NCBI RefSeq assembly: GCF_024808255.1
Contig: NZ_JANTYS010000009.1
Coordinates: forward strand, 239,894 to 303,893
DNA: 64,000 nucleotides
Direction of reading: 5' to 3'
Origin: Mucilaginibacter dorajii
GTDB lineage: Bacteria > Bacteroidota > Bacteroidia > Sphingobacteriales > Sphingobacteriaceae
The first letter of the stretch is position 1, and each line of letters begins with the position of its first letter. Below are positions 35,780-44,936 of this stretch, in pieces. Below the pieces are notes generated by a model. It saw only the letters and a list, made by a program, of their open reading frames with translations. It was not told the origin of the DNA and did no database searches. The position numbers were made by a program, and so were the translations under genes.

Positions 35780-35837
35780 GATATGAGACGTGAGATTTGA
35801 GACAGGATGTTTTATCTCAAATCTCACGTCTCATATC
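35780..35837. repeat. Perfect 23-bp inverted repeat before the FKPRFN protein gene
   Basis: Arm 35780-35802 (GATATGAGACGTGAG plus TTTGAGA side) is an exact reverse complement of 35815-35837 with a 12-base loop. The right arm continues into further TCTCAAATC copies up to the next ATG. It is a dispersed-repeat type hairpin and could also sequester the downstream leader. Confidence 0.85.
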
Positions 35838-35851
35838 TCAAATCTCAAAAA

Positions 35852-36667
35852 ATGGTATTCGAAGAGTTTTTTAAAAAGAAGAGGATTGATCTGGAAGCTT
35901 TACAACAGGCGGAGGGATCATTGTTTTCGGAATTTAAAGAACACTTCGAACAAATGGGCGAAAAAAGTTTCGACCATACCAAAAAATACTGGTTCAATAA
36001 GCTCCGGCGAAGGTTCCCTATCTCCATAGAAATAAAAACCGAGCGCATACACATTGCCAATCCATTGGCGGAGCAAACTATTACCGAAAGCTTGATAGAG
36101 CCGGGAACGCCCTCTAAAATTGGCTTCACGCCTAAATTCAGGGCTACTGCCGCGGCTAAACCTGCTGAAGAAAAACAAGAGGAGGCTAAAGCAGAAGAGC
36201 CGACAACACCAACGGAAAGTGCTACGCCAAAACCAGGTTTTAAACCACGGTTTAATCCGGCAATGGCAAAAGCCAAACCTGTCGAAAATACAGAAGCCCC
36301 GGCTGAGAAGTCCGAAGCAAAAGAAGGATCAACCGATCAACCGGTTGCTAAACCGGCTTTTAAACCAAGATTTAACCCGGGTATGGTAAAACCAAAATCG
36401 GTTGAAGAAGAAAAGCCTGTTGAGCCCGTACAACCGGAGGCGACCGTTGAGCCTGCTGAAGAAGCACCGGTACCGAAAATTGGCTTTAAGCCTCGTTTCA
36501 ATGCGGCTATGGTGAAACCGAAAGTGGTTGAAGAAGAAAAGCCAGTTGAGGCTGTAAAACCCGAAGATAGCGCTGAGCCGACTGCGCCGACCGAAGAAGC
36601 ACCTAAGCTTGGATTTAAGCCGAGGTTTAATGCTAAAAATATCCTACCTAAAACGGATTCGGAATAA
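35852..36667 (+). CDS. Protein with five FKPRFN repeats in an acidic, Pro/Lys-rich tail
   Basis: ATG 35852 gives 271 residues. The N-terminal 85 residues form a small domain with a helical start (FEEFFKKKRIDLEALQQ) and a strand PISIEIKTERIHIANPL. The rest is low-complexity, with five copies of (I/G/A/L)GF(K/T)P(K/R)F followed by an M-x-K-(P/A)K unit and Glu/Pro/Lys spacers. They fall near residues 90, 130, 172, 213 and 254. The repeats have diverged little, so they arose recently. There is no signal peptide or membrane segment. It may be a scaffold or nucleic-acid-binding linker protein; no family was recognised. Confidence 0.7.
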   Translation: MVFEEFFKKKRIDLEALQQAEGSLFSEFKEHFEQMGEKSFDHTKKYWFNKLRRRFPISIEIKTERIHIANPLAEQTITESLIEPGTPSKIGFTPKFRATAAAKPAEEKQEEAKAEEPTTPTESATPKPGFKPRFNPAMAKAKPVENTEAPAEKSEAKEGSTDQPVAKPAFKPRFNPGMVKPKSVEEEKPVEPVQPEATVEPAEEAPVPKIGFKPRFNAAMVKPKVVEEEKPVEAVKPEDSAEPTAPTEEAPKLGFKPRFNAKNILPKTDSE

Positions 36668-36694
36668 ACTTTCTGATTTACATCACTTAATAAA

Positions 36695-36749
36695 GCATAC
36701 CTAAACGCGGGCCGCAAGGCGGAGCCTTGTGGCCCGCGTTTAGGTATGC
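36695..36749. repeat. Long near-perfect hairpin, 25-bp stem
   Basis: Arm 36695-36719 (GCATACCTAAACGCGGGCC plus GCAAGG) pairs with 36725-36749, with one wobble and a 5-base loop. No T-run follows, so it is more likely a repeat than a terminator, although it sits between two convergent genes. The same GGCATACCTAAA string occurs at about 55248. Confidence 0.8.
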
Positions 36750-36828
36750 CCTCTGTTGTCTGCTTCGCGTAGTTGGAAACTACGGCATAATTGTTCGAAG
36801 AGACATTCGAACAGCGAGGCGTTAGGGA

Positions 36829-36861
36829 AGACTTACGAAGTTTTTAAAACTTCGTAAGTCT
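36829..36861. repeat. Perfect 16-bp hairpin with one-base centre
   Basis: AGACTTACGAAGTTTT at 36829-36844 is exactly inverted at 36846-36861 around a single T. It is the second hairpin in the 312-base gap between convergent genes. The rest of the gap holds GTTCGAA/TTCGAAC arms at 36793-36812 and GCTCGCAATGACA, a fragment of the GTCAT modules. Confidence 0.8.
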
Positions 36862-36979
36862 GGAATTTATCACTAAAGTCGGATTGCGACTATGCTCATT
36901 AGCTCTGTACGGCTAAGAGATTGCCGCGCTGCGCTCGCAATGACAAGATATTTTATGTTCATAAAGCTTCTGGCAAAAA

Positions 36980-38335
36980 CTATTTCTTCGCAATCGCCGG
37001 GCTTTCAAAACCAAGTTTGGTTAAGCCTTTTTGAATTTCGGGGCTGCTCATAAATAGCTTCCAAAGCAGGCCGGTGCGGTAGTTTTCAATCATCACCACA
37101 ATTGGGCCCTGGTCAATAGCCAGGTATGATTTTGCGTACCAGTTATGTTGTTCGCTAAAGGCATCTGTAAAACCGTATTCGCCCCAGATCTTATCGCCGA
37201 GGTCATAATAAAAATGGCGTAAGGCCTTCATTGATTGCTCCGGCGTGTAAGGAAAAGCCGATAAGGCCGCTGTAGGCGTTATTACTCCCAGATCATTTGT
37301 TGGCGAGTGGGCATTGTAACCTTCAAAATTATCGCTGGCGGTAAGTCCCCAGCTGTTGGGGCCGTAGCCTTTAAACTTTTTAGGGTTATCTACGCAGTAG
37401 GCATAATTGATAAGCGTGTGGTTTTTGTTTTGCTCCCAGTAATCGGCATACTCATCTTTCAATCCACGCGGATCAAGACCCAAAAATGAGTATTGGGAAA
37501 AGAATAACGGGCCGCCAAAATCAAAGCCTAATGGCAATTTGTAACCATAAAAGGTTTTGCCGTTTTTAAAGAAATCGCTTTGTGCCCAGCCGCGGTGATA
37601 AATGCTGGCACTAACAGGATACCTTTCTGCCGATGCCGCCAATACGTACGTTATGAGGCATTCATTAAAGCCATGGATGGGGAAGTTCATAGCCCAGCCG
37701 TTGTTTGGGCTCCAGTGCCAGTATAGTGCGTCACGGCCGTCGCGGGTATACCAGTCCCATTCCATTTCGCCCCACATCCAACTGATCACATCGCGAATGC
37801 GTTGTTCTTTGGGAGTATTTGCGGTAAAGTACTGTTTGGCACACAGCAAACCCTGGAATAAATAAGCCGATTCTACAATATCGCCACCATCATCCTTCCG
37901 GCCAAAAGGAATTACCTTACCTGTTTCGCCGTTCATCCAATGTGGAAAAGCACCATGGAAGGAATTGGCCTTAAACAAAAAGTTAACGATCTTAACCATT
38001 CTGTCAACAGCCTGGCCATGACTTACCCATTTACGGCTATCGGCAACAATTAATGCCATAATGCCAAAGCCCGAGCCGCCGGTGGTTACTACTTCGGGCC
38101 CGTAGTCAAAAGAAGTATTGCTGCGCTCCCGGGCCAGGCCGCTTACCGGGTGACCAAAATCCCAAAAGTAACGGAAGGTTTGGCGCTGTACCACATCGAG
38201 TAAGGCGCTATCGCCCAGGTTTTTGATAATCCCTACGGGCTTAATCCCGTCTTCGCCTGTATGTTTTGCCTGTTTTTGCGCAAAACAGCACATGCCCAGT
38301 AAGAGCAGTAATGGTGTTATAAATAGTTTTTTCAT
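36980..38335 (-). CDS. GH144-type beta-1,2-glucanase (glucoamylase-like PF10091 fold)
   Basis: A secreted 451-residue enzyme with signal peptide (FITPLLLLLGMCCFAQ). It matches the (alpha/alpha)6-barrel family first annotated as glucoamylase and now known as GH144, whose studied Bacteroidota members cut beta-1,2-glucan. Strings typical of the family include FRYFWDFGHPVSGLARERS, YGPEVVTTGGSGFGIMAL, FGRKDDGGDIVESAYLFQGL, WHWSPNNGWAMN, GFNECLITYVLAASA and FGGPLFFSQYSFLGLDPRG. Length and lack of other domains are normal. It is last in a SusC-SusD-enzyme operon, separated from SusD by a terminator-like hairpin. Substrate assignment rests on the family. Confidence 0.87.
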   Translation of the reverse strand: MKKLFITPLLLLLGMCCFAQKQAKHTGEDGIKPVGIIKNLGDSALLDVVQRQTFRYFWDFGHPVSGLARERSNTSFDYGPEVVTTGGSGFGIMALIVADSRKWVSHGQAVDRMVKIVNFLFKANSFHGAFPHWMNGETGKVIPFGRKDDGGDIVESAYLFQGLLCAKQYFTANTPKEQRIRDVISWMWGEMEWDWYTRDGRDALYWHWSPNNGWAMNFPIHGFNECLITYVLAASAERYPVSASIYHRGWAQSDFFKNGKTFYGYKLPLGFDFGGPLFFSQYSFLGLDPRGLKDEYADYWEQNKNHTLINYAYCVDNPKKFKGYGPNSWGLTASDNFEGYNAHSPTNDLGVITPTAALSAFPYTPEQSMKALRHFYYDLGDKIWGEYGFTDAFSEQHNWYAKSYLAIDQGPIVVMIENYRTGLLWKLFMSSPEIQKGLTKLGFESPAIAKK

Positions 38336-38350
38336 GTAGATGCAGATTAG

Positions 38351-38386
38351 AAAAAAAGGCTGCCGGCAGTTACCAAACCGACAACC
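38351..38386 (-). terminator. Terminator or attenuator between SusD and the GH144 gene
   Basis: On the minus strand GGTTGTCGG (38386-38378) pairs with CCGGCAGCC (38366-38358), with two wobbles, and is followed by seven T. It would lower expression of the enzyme relative to the transporter pair. Confidence 0.7.
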
Positions 38387-38426
38387 TCATAAATCAATCA
38401 ACCGTAGTTTCTTTTATACTTTATAA

Positions 38427-39962
38427 TTAATAACCGGGGTTTTGTGTTAAACGGGCACCACTCAAATCAATTTGTGTTTGCGGGATAGGAAACAAAGCCG
38501 CAGTGGCTTTCCAGGTTTTGCCATGTGCTGCAAAAGCGGCGGAGGCACGACCAGGCTCAACAGCATCCTGCCTTACTATATCAAAGAAACGGTCATGTTC
38601 TTCAGCAAGCTCCATGCGGCGCTCATGCCAAATGCTGTGTAATGTTGCCGCGGTTGATGTTAAACCGGCACGGGTTCTTACCAGGGTCAAATCGTTTTGG
38701 GCGTCGCCAACTTTGCCAATCTGCACGGCAGCTTCGGCGTTGATGAGCAAGATATCCGCGTAGCGTAAAATACGAACCTGTTTGGGTAGTCTATCGGTAT
38801 TGCCACCGCAATTATCTTCGGCACTGCGGCTATGGTAGGCTTTGTAGCTGTAAGTGCTGTTTTGTACCGAATCCTGACCAGGAATGCGGAAGCCATCAAA
38901 TAATATGGTACCACCCGGTTTAATGAAGATCACTGTAGCCGCTTTACGCACATCACCGGTTTCATATTCATTCAATAAACTTGTGGATGGGTTGTTAAAG
39001 CCAAAGCCCAAATCGGCCCAGCCGTATTTACCACCGGCGCGCGGGCCCTGTGATACGGTATACAGGTTAATCCCAGCCGAGCAATCTTTATTAATTCCCG
39101 CCTGAATTTCAAATATCGATTCGGCATTGTTATTACCGCCATCGCCATTAACCGCTTTTTGTCTCCAGATTAATGAATAATCCTTAACCAATGAATACAA
39201 ACCGCTGGTGATCACTGCCTGCGAAAGATCATACGCTTTCTGGTAATCTTTGGTGTACAGGTAAACCTTAGCCTCTAATGCCTGGGCAGCGCTTTTATTG
39301 GCGCGACCAACATCTGTAGCACCCTTAGCCGGTAAATTAGCTACCGCGAAATCAAGGTCGCTGATGATAAATTTATAGATATCGGCAGCGGTTGCGCGGG
39401 TTTGGTATTTATCTGAATTGGCTTCTGTTGCCGATGGCAGTTTGTCAATCAACGGCACTCCACCATACAGGCGTACCAGGTTAAAGTAAAAGTAAGCTCT
39501 TAAAAAACGGGCCTCGCCAATAAGGGCGTTTTTAGTGGTAGCATCAAACTGGGCGTTCTGCAATTTATCAAGCGCCTGGTTACAACGGGCAACGCCCTGG
39601 TAGTAACCTGTCCAAACGTTGTTTACTACACCATTGCTGGCCGATGTTTGCAGGTTATCAATTTGCTTGGCATCGCCATAATCATCTGGCGAGCTACCTT
39701 TGTCGGCATCATCAGACGCGATATCCGTCATGATCACAAACTGGAAGCTATCGATATCCGGATCGAACCCGCCAATATAAAATACATTGTAGATCCCAAT
39801 CACCAGGTTTTTGGCCTGGTTAGGGTCAGATGCTATCTGGTCTTGCGTTATTTGTCCCTGGGGTTTTACGTCAAGGTAGTTTTTACATGCATGCAGCGTG
39901 CCCGATAGTACGGCGGCACAGGCAACAAGCAAGGTTAATCTTAGGCTATATATCTTTTTCAT
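38427..39962 (-). CDS. susD: SusD/RagB-family lipoprotein of the beta-1,2-glucan locus
   Basis: A 511-residue surface lipoprotein with lipobox TLHAC (Cys26). The N-terminal part has the TPR-type string LIGEARFLRAYFYFNLVRLYGGVPLI. The C-terminal RagB part has RYADILLINAEAAVQIG, LHSIWHERRMELAEEHDRFFDIVR and the end LFPIPQTQIDLSGARLTQNPGY. It begins 11 bases after the SusC stop. It should bind the oligosaccharide released or captured at the surface, most likely sophoro-oligosaccharides if the GH144 assignment is right. Confidence 0.95.
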   Translation of the reverse strand: MKKIYSLRLTLLVACAAVLSGTLHACKNYLDVKPQGQITQDQIASDPNQAKNLVIGIYNVFYIGGFDPDIDSFQFVIMTDIASDDADKGSSPDDYGDAKQIDNLQTSASNGVVNNVWTGYYQGVARCNQALDKLQNAQFDATTKNALIGEARFLRAYFYFNLVRLYGGVPLIDKLPSATEANSDKYQTRATAADIYKFIISDLDFAVANLPAKGATDVGRANKSAAQALEAKVYLYTKDYQKAYDLSQAVITSGLYSLVKDYSLIWRQKAVNGDGGNNNAESIFEIQAGINKDCSAGINLYTVSQGPRAGGKYGWADLGFGFNNPSTSLLNEYETGDVRKAATVIFIKPGGTILFDGFRIPGQDSVQNSTYSYKAYHSRSAEDNCGGNTDRLPKQVRILRYADILLINAEAAVQIGKVGDAQNDLTLVRTRAGLTSTAATLHSIWHERRMELAEEHDRFFDIVRQDAVEPGRASAAFAAHGKTWKATAALFPIPQTQIDLSGARLTQNPGY

Positions 39963-39973
39963 AACTGCGGTAA

Positions 39974-42967
39974 TTAAAATTGAACATTTACACCTAATGC
40001 AAACGTGCGGGTTACAGGGTAGTTAGTGGCATCGATACCCTGCGATAAAATATCTGTTGAGAACAACTCTGGCGATTGGCCGCTGTAGCGTTTAGCCGTA
40101 AACAGGTTTTGCGATGTTAAAAATATCCTGGCCTTAGCTAAACCGGCACGCTTAAGCAAATCTGCCGGCAACGAATAGCCGAAGGTTAAGTTATTTAACC
40201 TCAAAAACGCGCCCGACTCTATGAAATAGGTTGATGGCGGGGTAGTTTGCGTAATGGTGCTTGGATCGGTGCTTGATGGTTTGGTTGTGGTAAAACGACT
40301 GTTGGCGTAGCTTGCCTCAATGTTATCGTTTTCAGATCCGCGGGAATTCTTTTTGCCGTTATAGATCTTGTTACCCCAATTGCCATAAAAATCGGCGCTG
40401 ATATCAAAGTTGTTATAGTTTAAACCAAGGTTAAAACCACCGTAATATTTAGGTTGGTATGAGCCTGCATAGATCCTGTCACTGGCATCAATTTTACCAT
40501 CGTTATTAATATCTGCATACTTTAAGCCGCCTACATGGTTAGCTTCAAAAGTATTGGTTGGTGCCGCTGCAGCTTCGGCCGCGGTTTGGAACACGCCTGT
40601 TGCCTGCAACACGTAGTAACTGGCAATGGGGTGCCCGTTATCTGTACGGGTAATGGTTTGACCGTTGGCACCGCCAGCGCTAATAGCCTGACCTCCGTTA
40701 AGGCCAATAACTTCATTTTTATTATAGCTTAAGTTAAAGCCAATATTATAACCAATGTGGTTGTTGATCTTATCGTTCCACCTTAAGGCAACTTCTACAC
40801 CACTATTGCGGTATGATGCCGCGTTGGTAATAAACAGGTTATCCGGGTCGCCCAGGATGCCCGGCAGCGGGATATTGGTTAAAGCGTTTTTAACCTTTTT
40901 GTTATAGTAATCAGCTTCACCGGTTAAGCGATTATTTAAAAAGCCATAGTCGATACCAATATCTAATTGATCGGTAGTTTCCCATTTAAGATTAGTGTTT
41001 TTGATATCCTGTATCACAGTACCTGCAACCAATGTGCTACCGAAGTAGTAAGGCTGGTAAGGTGTACCCGTTACCACAAACAGCGATGAGCCAATATTAT
41101 CATTACCTAATTCGCCGTAGCTCGCACGTAATTTAAGGTTGGTGAAAATGCTTTCTTTCAAAAAGTTTTCTTCAGATAATACCCAGCCCGCGCCTACGGT
41201 ATAAAAAGTGCCCCATTTTTGCTGGAACCTTGAGCTGCCATCTCTACGAAGGCTACCACTTAACAGATATTTACCGGCAAAAGAGTAATTTACCCGGCCT
41301 ACAAATGATTCGCGGGTAAACAAGTCGCCACCGTTATGGTCAATGGTATTTACGTTAGGATTGCCCTGGTCTAAAAACCACTGATCGGGATTAGCCGGAA
41401 CATCCTGCCTGGTGCCATTTATAAAGTTCGACCGGCCCTTTTCTGTAACCATGCCGCCTAATACAGTTAAGTGATGCTGGCCAAAAGTTCTGTCGAAAGT
41501 AATGGTGTTATCCCATTGGTACTGGTACGCGTTATCGTTTTGTACAAATAACGAACTATTATCCTGGCGTTGGTTACCACCACCTACGGTGAAGGTGCTT
41601 GCGTCTGAAGCAAACTGGTAAGAGTAGTTTTTCTGGTTATTAAAGCGCGCATCTAAGTTAAATGCAGAGTGGTAAGTAAGCCACTTTACAGGGTTGTAAT
41701 CCAATGCTACGTTACCTTGTATGCGGTTGTTCAGCGTAAAATTATTTTTTTTATCTAACTGCAATAAAGGGTTACCCACATTGCTCCAGGCAGAGGTGTT
41801 ACCATATTTGCCATCAATAATAGAAGGAATAATTGGTGCGGCGCGGTAAACATTGCCGTAAATGCCGGCCACATCAACGGGCCGTTCGGTGTTGCGGCTT
41901 AACGACATCTGGTCTGAAAAACGGAGTTTATCAGAGATATGAATATCGTTGTTAGCCCTGATGGTAAAACGCTGAAAGTTGTTGGTTTTTATAACACCGT
42001 TTTCATCAATGTAGTTGGCGCTGATAAAGTAGGTGTTTTTTTCGCCGCCGCCAGATACGGATACGTTATGATTAGTTTCAAACGCTTTTTGTGATACCGC
42101 CTGCGCCCAGTTGGTAGTGCCCGGGATAGTTAAAGGCGATTTATCGTCGCTGGCTATTTTGGTTGGGCTGGCAACATTCAGATAGTCGACATATTGCTGC
42201 CTGTTGGCTAATAAAATTTGGTTGGCTACTTCCCTGAAACCAACGTTGGCGTCATAGCTAACCACCGCCGGGCCTGCCTTGCCACGTTTAGTAGTAATAA
42301 TAACCACACCGTTTGCAGCACGAACACCGTAAATAGCGGCCGATGCGTCTTTCAGCACATCAATGCTCACAATATCGGCGTTGTTTACGTTACGGATATC
42401 ATCGGTAAGTACACCATCAACCACATAAAGCGGGTTAGCTCCTGCCAGTACCGAACCGGTACCACGGATGCGTAAAATAGGATTGGAGTTGGGCTGACCA
42501 GATGAGATTACCTGCACACCCGCTACCTTACCCTGTAAAGCCTGAGTTGGTGTTTGTACCGGTTGCTTGGTTAGCTGATCGCCATTTACACTGGCAACCG
42601 AGCCGGTTACATCGCGTTTCTTTTGAGTACCATAACCAATAACAACAACCTGCTGTAATTCTTTAGCCTCGGGGCTAAGTTTTACGGCTAATGTAGTTTG
42701 GTTGTTAACGGGCACCTCTTGCGTGGTATAGCCAATATACGTAAAAACAAGAGTGGCATTGGCCGGTGCCGGAACGCTGAATGCGCCATTTACATCGGTT
42801 TGCACGCCGGTGCTGGTTCCTTTTACAAGTACACTTACACCAATTAAGGATTCGCCGGTAGCTGCATCGGTAACTTTACCTTTTACAGCCGCGTTTTGCG
42901 CGAATGAAGTGTTAACAAAAAAGAAGCAAGAAAGCACCAGCACTGAAATAGTAAGGATTCTTTTCAT
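39974..42967 (-). CDS. susC: SusC/RagA-family TonB-linked transporter of the beta-1,2-glucan locus
   Basis: A 997-residue outer-membrane channel. It has a signal peptide (LVLSCFFFVNTSFAQ), a carboxypeptidase-like domain (about 26-100, VKGKVTDAATGESLIGVSVLVKG), the plug (about 107-230, VVVIGYGTQKKRDVTGSVASV and IDVLKDASAAIYGVRAANGVVIITTKRG) and a barrel ending FALGVNVQF. It is the first gene of the SusC-SusD-GH144 operon. No regulator gene of the hybrid or propeller type is adjacent, so control may come from elsewhere. Confidence 0.96.
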   Translation of the reverse strand: MKRILTISVLVLSCFFFVNTSFAQNAAVKGKVTDAATGESLIGVSVLVKGTSTGVQTDVNGAFSVPAPANATLVFTYIGYTTQEVPVNNQTTLAVKLSPEAKELQQVVVIGYGTQKKRDVTGSVASVNGDQLTKQPVQTPTQALQGKVAGVQVISSGQPNSNPILRIRGTGSVLAGANPLYVVDGVLTDDIRNVNNADIVSIDVLKDASAAIYGVRAANGVVIITTKRGKAGPAVVSYDANVGFREVANQILLANRQQYVDYLNVASPTKIASDDKSPLTIPGTTNWAQAVSQKAFETNHNVSVSGGGEKNTYFISANYIDENGVIKTNNFQRFTIRANNDIHISDKLRFSDQMSLSRNTERPVDVAGIYGNVYRAAPIIPSIIDGKYGNTSAWSNVGNPLLQLDKKNNFTLNNRIQGNVALDYNPVKWLTYHSAFNLDARFNNQKNYSYQFASDASTFTVGGGNQRQDNSSLFVQNDNAYQYQWDNTITFDRTFGQHHLTVLGGMVTEKGRSNFINGTRQDVPANPDQWFLDQGNPNVNTIDHNGGDLFTRESFVGRVNYSFAGKYLLSGSLRRDGSSRFQQKWGTFYTVGAGWVLSEENFLKESIFTNLKLRASYGELGNDNIGSSLFVVTGTPYQPYYFGSTLVAGTVIQDIKNTNLKWETTDQLDIGIDYGFLNNRLTGEADYYNKKVKNALTNIPLPGILGDPDNLFITNAASYRNSGVEVALRWNDKINNHIGYNIGFNLSYNKNEVIGLNGGQAISAGGANGQTITRTDNGHPIASYYVLQATGVFQTAAEAAAAPTNTFEANHVGGLKYADINNDGKIDASDRIYAGSYQPKYYGGFNLGLNYNNFDISADFYGNWGNKIYNGKKNSRGSENDNIEASYANSRFTTTKPSSTDPSTITQTTPPSTYFIESGAFLRLNNLTFGYSLPADLLKRAGLAKARIFLTSQNLFTAKRYSGQSPELFSTDILSQGIDATNYPVTRTFALGVNVQF

Positions 42968-43346
42968 AGTGGTTGTAAGTAAAAACGGTTTTGAAAAATT
43001 GGTTTATTTCGAGCCAAAGCTGGGGAGATATTATAGCTAAATCAAAAAAATTAACTCAACATTAATACATCAACCAATTAAACACTTTCACATCGCTTTA
43101 GTTTTATTTTTTTAATTTATTGATAAACAGTCAATTAAATAACGCTTAGTGTAAAATATACATACTACAGACGGCACATTGAAAACACTAAGCAATAAAA
43201 CGACCATGAGAGGTAATGATGTAGTATTTGCCACTATATGTGAAAAGAAAAACAGATATTCTATTAGTTTAATCAACCTGTTTTTAAACACCATTTTTCT
43301 TATTGTAAAACATATTTGTATTTTTAGTTAACCAAAAATAAATCTT
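42968..43346. other. Gene-free divergent region between SusC and the papain-like lipoprotein
   Basis: About 380 bases, strongly AT-rich, between two divergent starts. It must hold both promoters. CATATTTG at about 43312-43319 is one base from the -7 consensus for the rightward gene. No palindromic repeat or RNA motif was recognised. Confidence 0.35.
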
Positions 43347-44573
43347 ATGAACAAAAAGTTAACTACGGCGTTGCTGCTGTCCGCAGCCCTGTTTGCAGGC
43401 TCCTGCAAGAAAACAAATGATCAAAAATTGGATACTAACCCCCAGCCCACGGTAAAAGCGGAGCATGGAATGGGTATTATTGTTGATCAGAAAATACCCT
43501 CTAACATTCCGCGGGCCAACCTCGATGAAATGCGATCCCGGCTTATTCAGGCGGGCTATTTGAACAAGCTAAAGGTAAATGGCACATTACCGGCAAGTGT
43601 AATTTTAAACCACCCAAGTATTGGCGACCAGGGCACAACCAATACCTGTGTATCGTGGTCTATTGGCTATGCAATGGCCGGCACATTAAACAATGAATTT
43701 CCGATTGGCTTAACTACTTACAGAAGTCCTTGGTATATCTATCAGATTAACCATACCGCCACGGGAGTATGTGCGGATAATGGCATGAGTTCGGGAGCAG
43801 ATGGTATGAATATTTTTCAAAATAATGGTATCCCTCCTTCAAGCTATGATCCTGTTTTTGGAAGCTTTTGTAGTTATACCCCAACGAGTGATGTTACCGA
43901 TAATGCCGGCTTAGATAAAATCCCAAGCTATTATTCGGTTGCTAACATTACGGATATTAAAACCGCATTGAGCATGCGCCTTCCTGTCGAAATGACTTTT
44001 AACGTATACTCAAATTTTCAAAGTGCATTTAACACGCACACCAAATACAGCGCGGCTACAGGATCAAGCCTTGGTACGCTATTAGGAGGTCATGCGGTTT
44101 GTATTATCGGGTATGACGATTCAAAGAACGCCGTACTCATTCAAAACTCATGGGGAACCGGAGGTGGAGATAGTACCTACCCTGGTTGCATGTGGGTAGA
44201 TTATAATGTTTTTACCAATGCTTCGGTATTGCGGGAGTTATATGTAGCTAATCCGCCATTAAAACCCTTGGCGATAAACGGCATCAAATACATTGCATGG
44301 AGTGCAAGCGGATCGTCGAGCGGAAATATTACAGCTTTGCCCGGCACCCTGGTGCATGTAACGGTATCGGCATATGGTTCATCTACCAAATCGCACATAA
44401 CTAATTTTATGTTGACGGGAGCAACACTTAGCGGACCAATGGGCAACAACTTATATGTATCAAACGGCTCAACTACCCAAACATTTACCATGCCCAGCAG
44501 TGGCACAGTTAGTTGGTCTGGTTATTTCAGCGAAAATGATACCACAGGCTTCGGCAATATAGCGCCCTATTAA
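43347..44573 (+). CDS. Papain-like (C1) cysteine protease lipoprotein
   Basis: A 408-residue lipoprotein with lipobox AGSC (Cys20). A C1 peptidase domain (about 78-305) has a complete active site: Gln95 and Cys101 in IGDQGTTNTCVSWS, His249 in LLGGHAVCIIGYDD, and Asn267 in IQNSWGT. A pro-region of about 55 residues precedes it. The last 95 residues look like a beta-sandwich carbohydrate- or surface-binding module (VHVTVSAYGSSTKSH). It probably degrades proteins or peptides at the cell surface. It lies 360 bases from the putative RiPP precursor, so a role in peptide maturation is possible but unproven; the strand and promoter differ. Confidence 0.9.
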   Translation: MNKKLTTALLLSAALFAGSCKKTNDQKLDTNPQPTVKAEHGMGIIVDQKIPSNIPRANLDEMRSRLIQAGYLNKLKVNGTLPASVILNHPSIGDQGTTNTCVSWSIGYAMAGTLNNEFPIGLTTYRSPWYIYQINHTATGVCADNGMSSGADGMNIFQNNGIPPSSYDPVFGSFCSYTPTSDVTDNAGLDKIPSYYSVANITDIKTALSMRLPVEMTFNVYSNFQSAFNTHTKYSAATGSSLGTLLGGHAVCIIGYDDSKNAVLIQNSWGTGGGDSTYPGCMWVDYNVFTNASVLRELYVANPPLKPLAINGIKYIAWSASGSSSGNITALPGTLVHVTVSAYGSSTKSHITNFMLTGATLSGPMGNNLYVSNGSTTQTFTMPSSGTVSWSGYFSENDTTGFGNIAPY

Positions 44574-44936
44574 TTGAATAAAAAGGCGAGGTAAAAAGAA
44601 ATTCAGTCATAGTCGGAATAAGCTGTGGCTATGACTGGTCTTTGTAAGCAGCCGGTTAAGGTTTCATTCATTTTGCACAACAACTAAATAGATGATTGTA
44701 GCCCAATAACGTTCTATTCTCTCGGATCCGGTAAATGAATGTCCCGGCATCTTAGCTGAAGGTTTCATCTTCCCCGTCAGTTGCCCCACCCTATCCGGCA
44801 CATATATGTTTGGATGGTGTCGGATTTTAAGTTATAGAAACAAATAGTCGGAAGAAAAAACTTCCGACTATGAATGGGGGGGGCTTGCCCTCCTTTTTTG
44901 TTTAATACCCTTTTTGAAAATAAACCCTCGGAGTTT
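44574..44936. other. Gene-free region with hairpins after the papain-like gene
   Basis: CAGTCATAG (about 44606-44614) pairs with CTATGACTG (about 44631-44639) just after the protease stop. ATAGTCGGAAG pairs with CTTCCGACTAT around an A-run at about 44847-44875. A GGGGGG-CTTG-CCCTCC hairpin with TTTTTTG lies at about 44877-44901 and is a plausible rightward terminator. The 200 bases between hold no recognisable gene. Confidence 0.5.
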
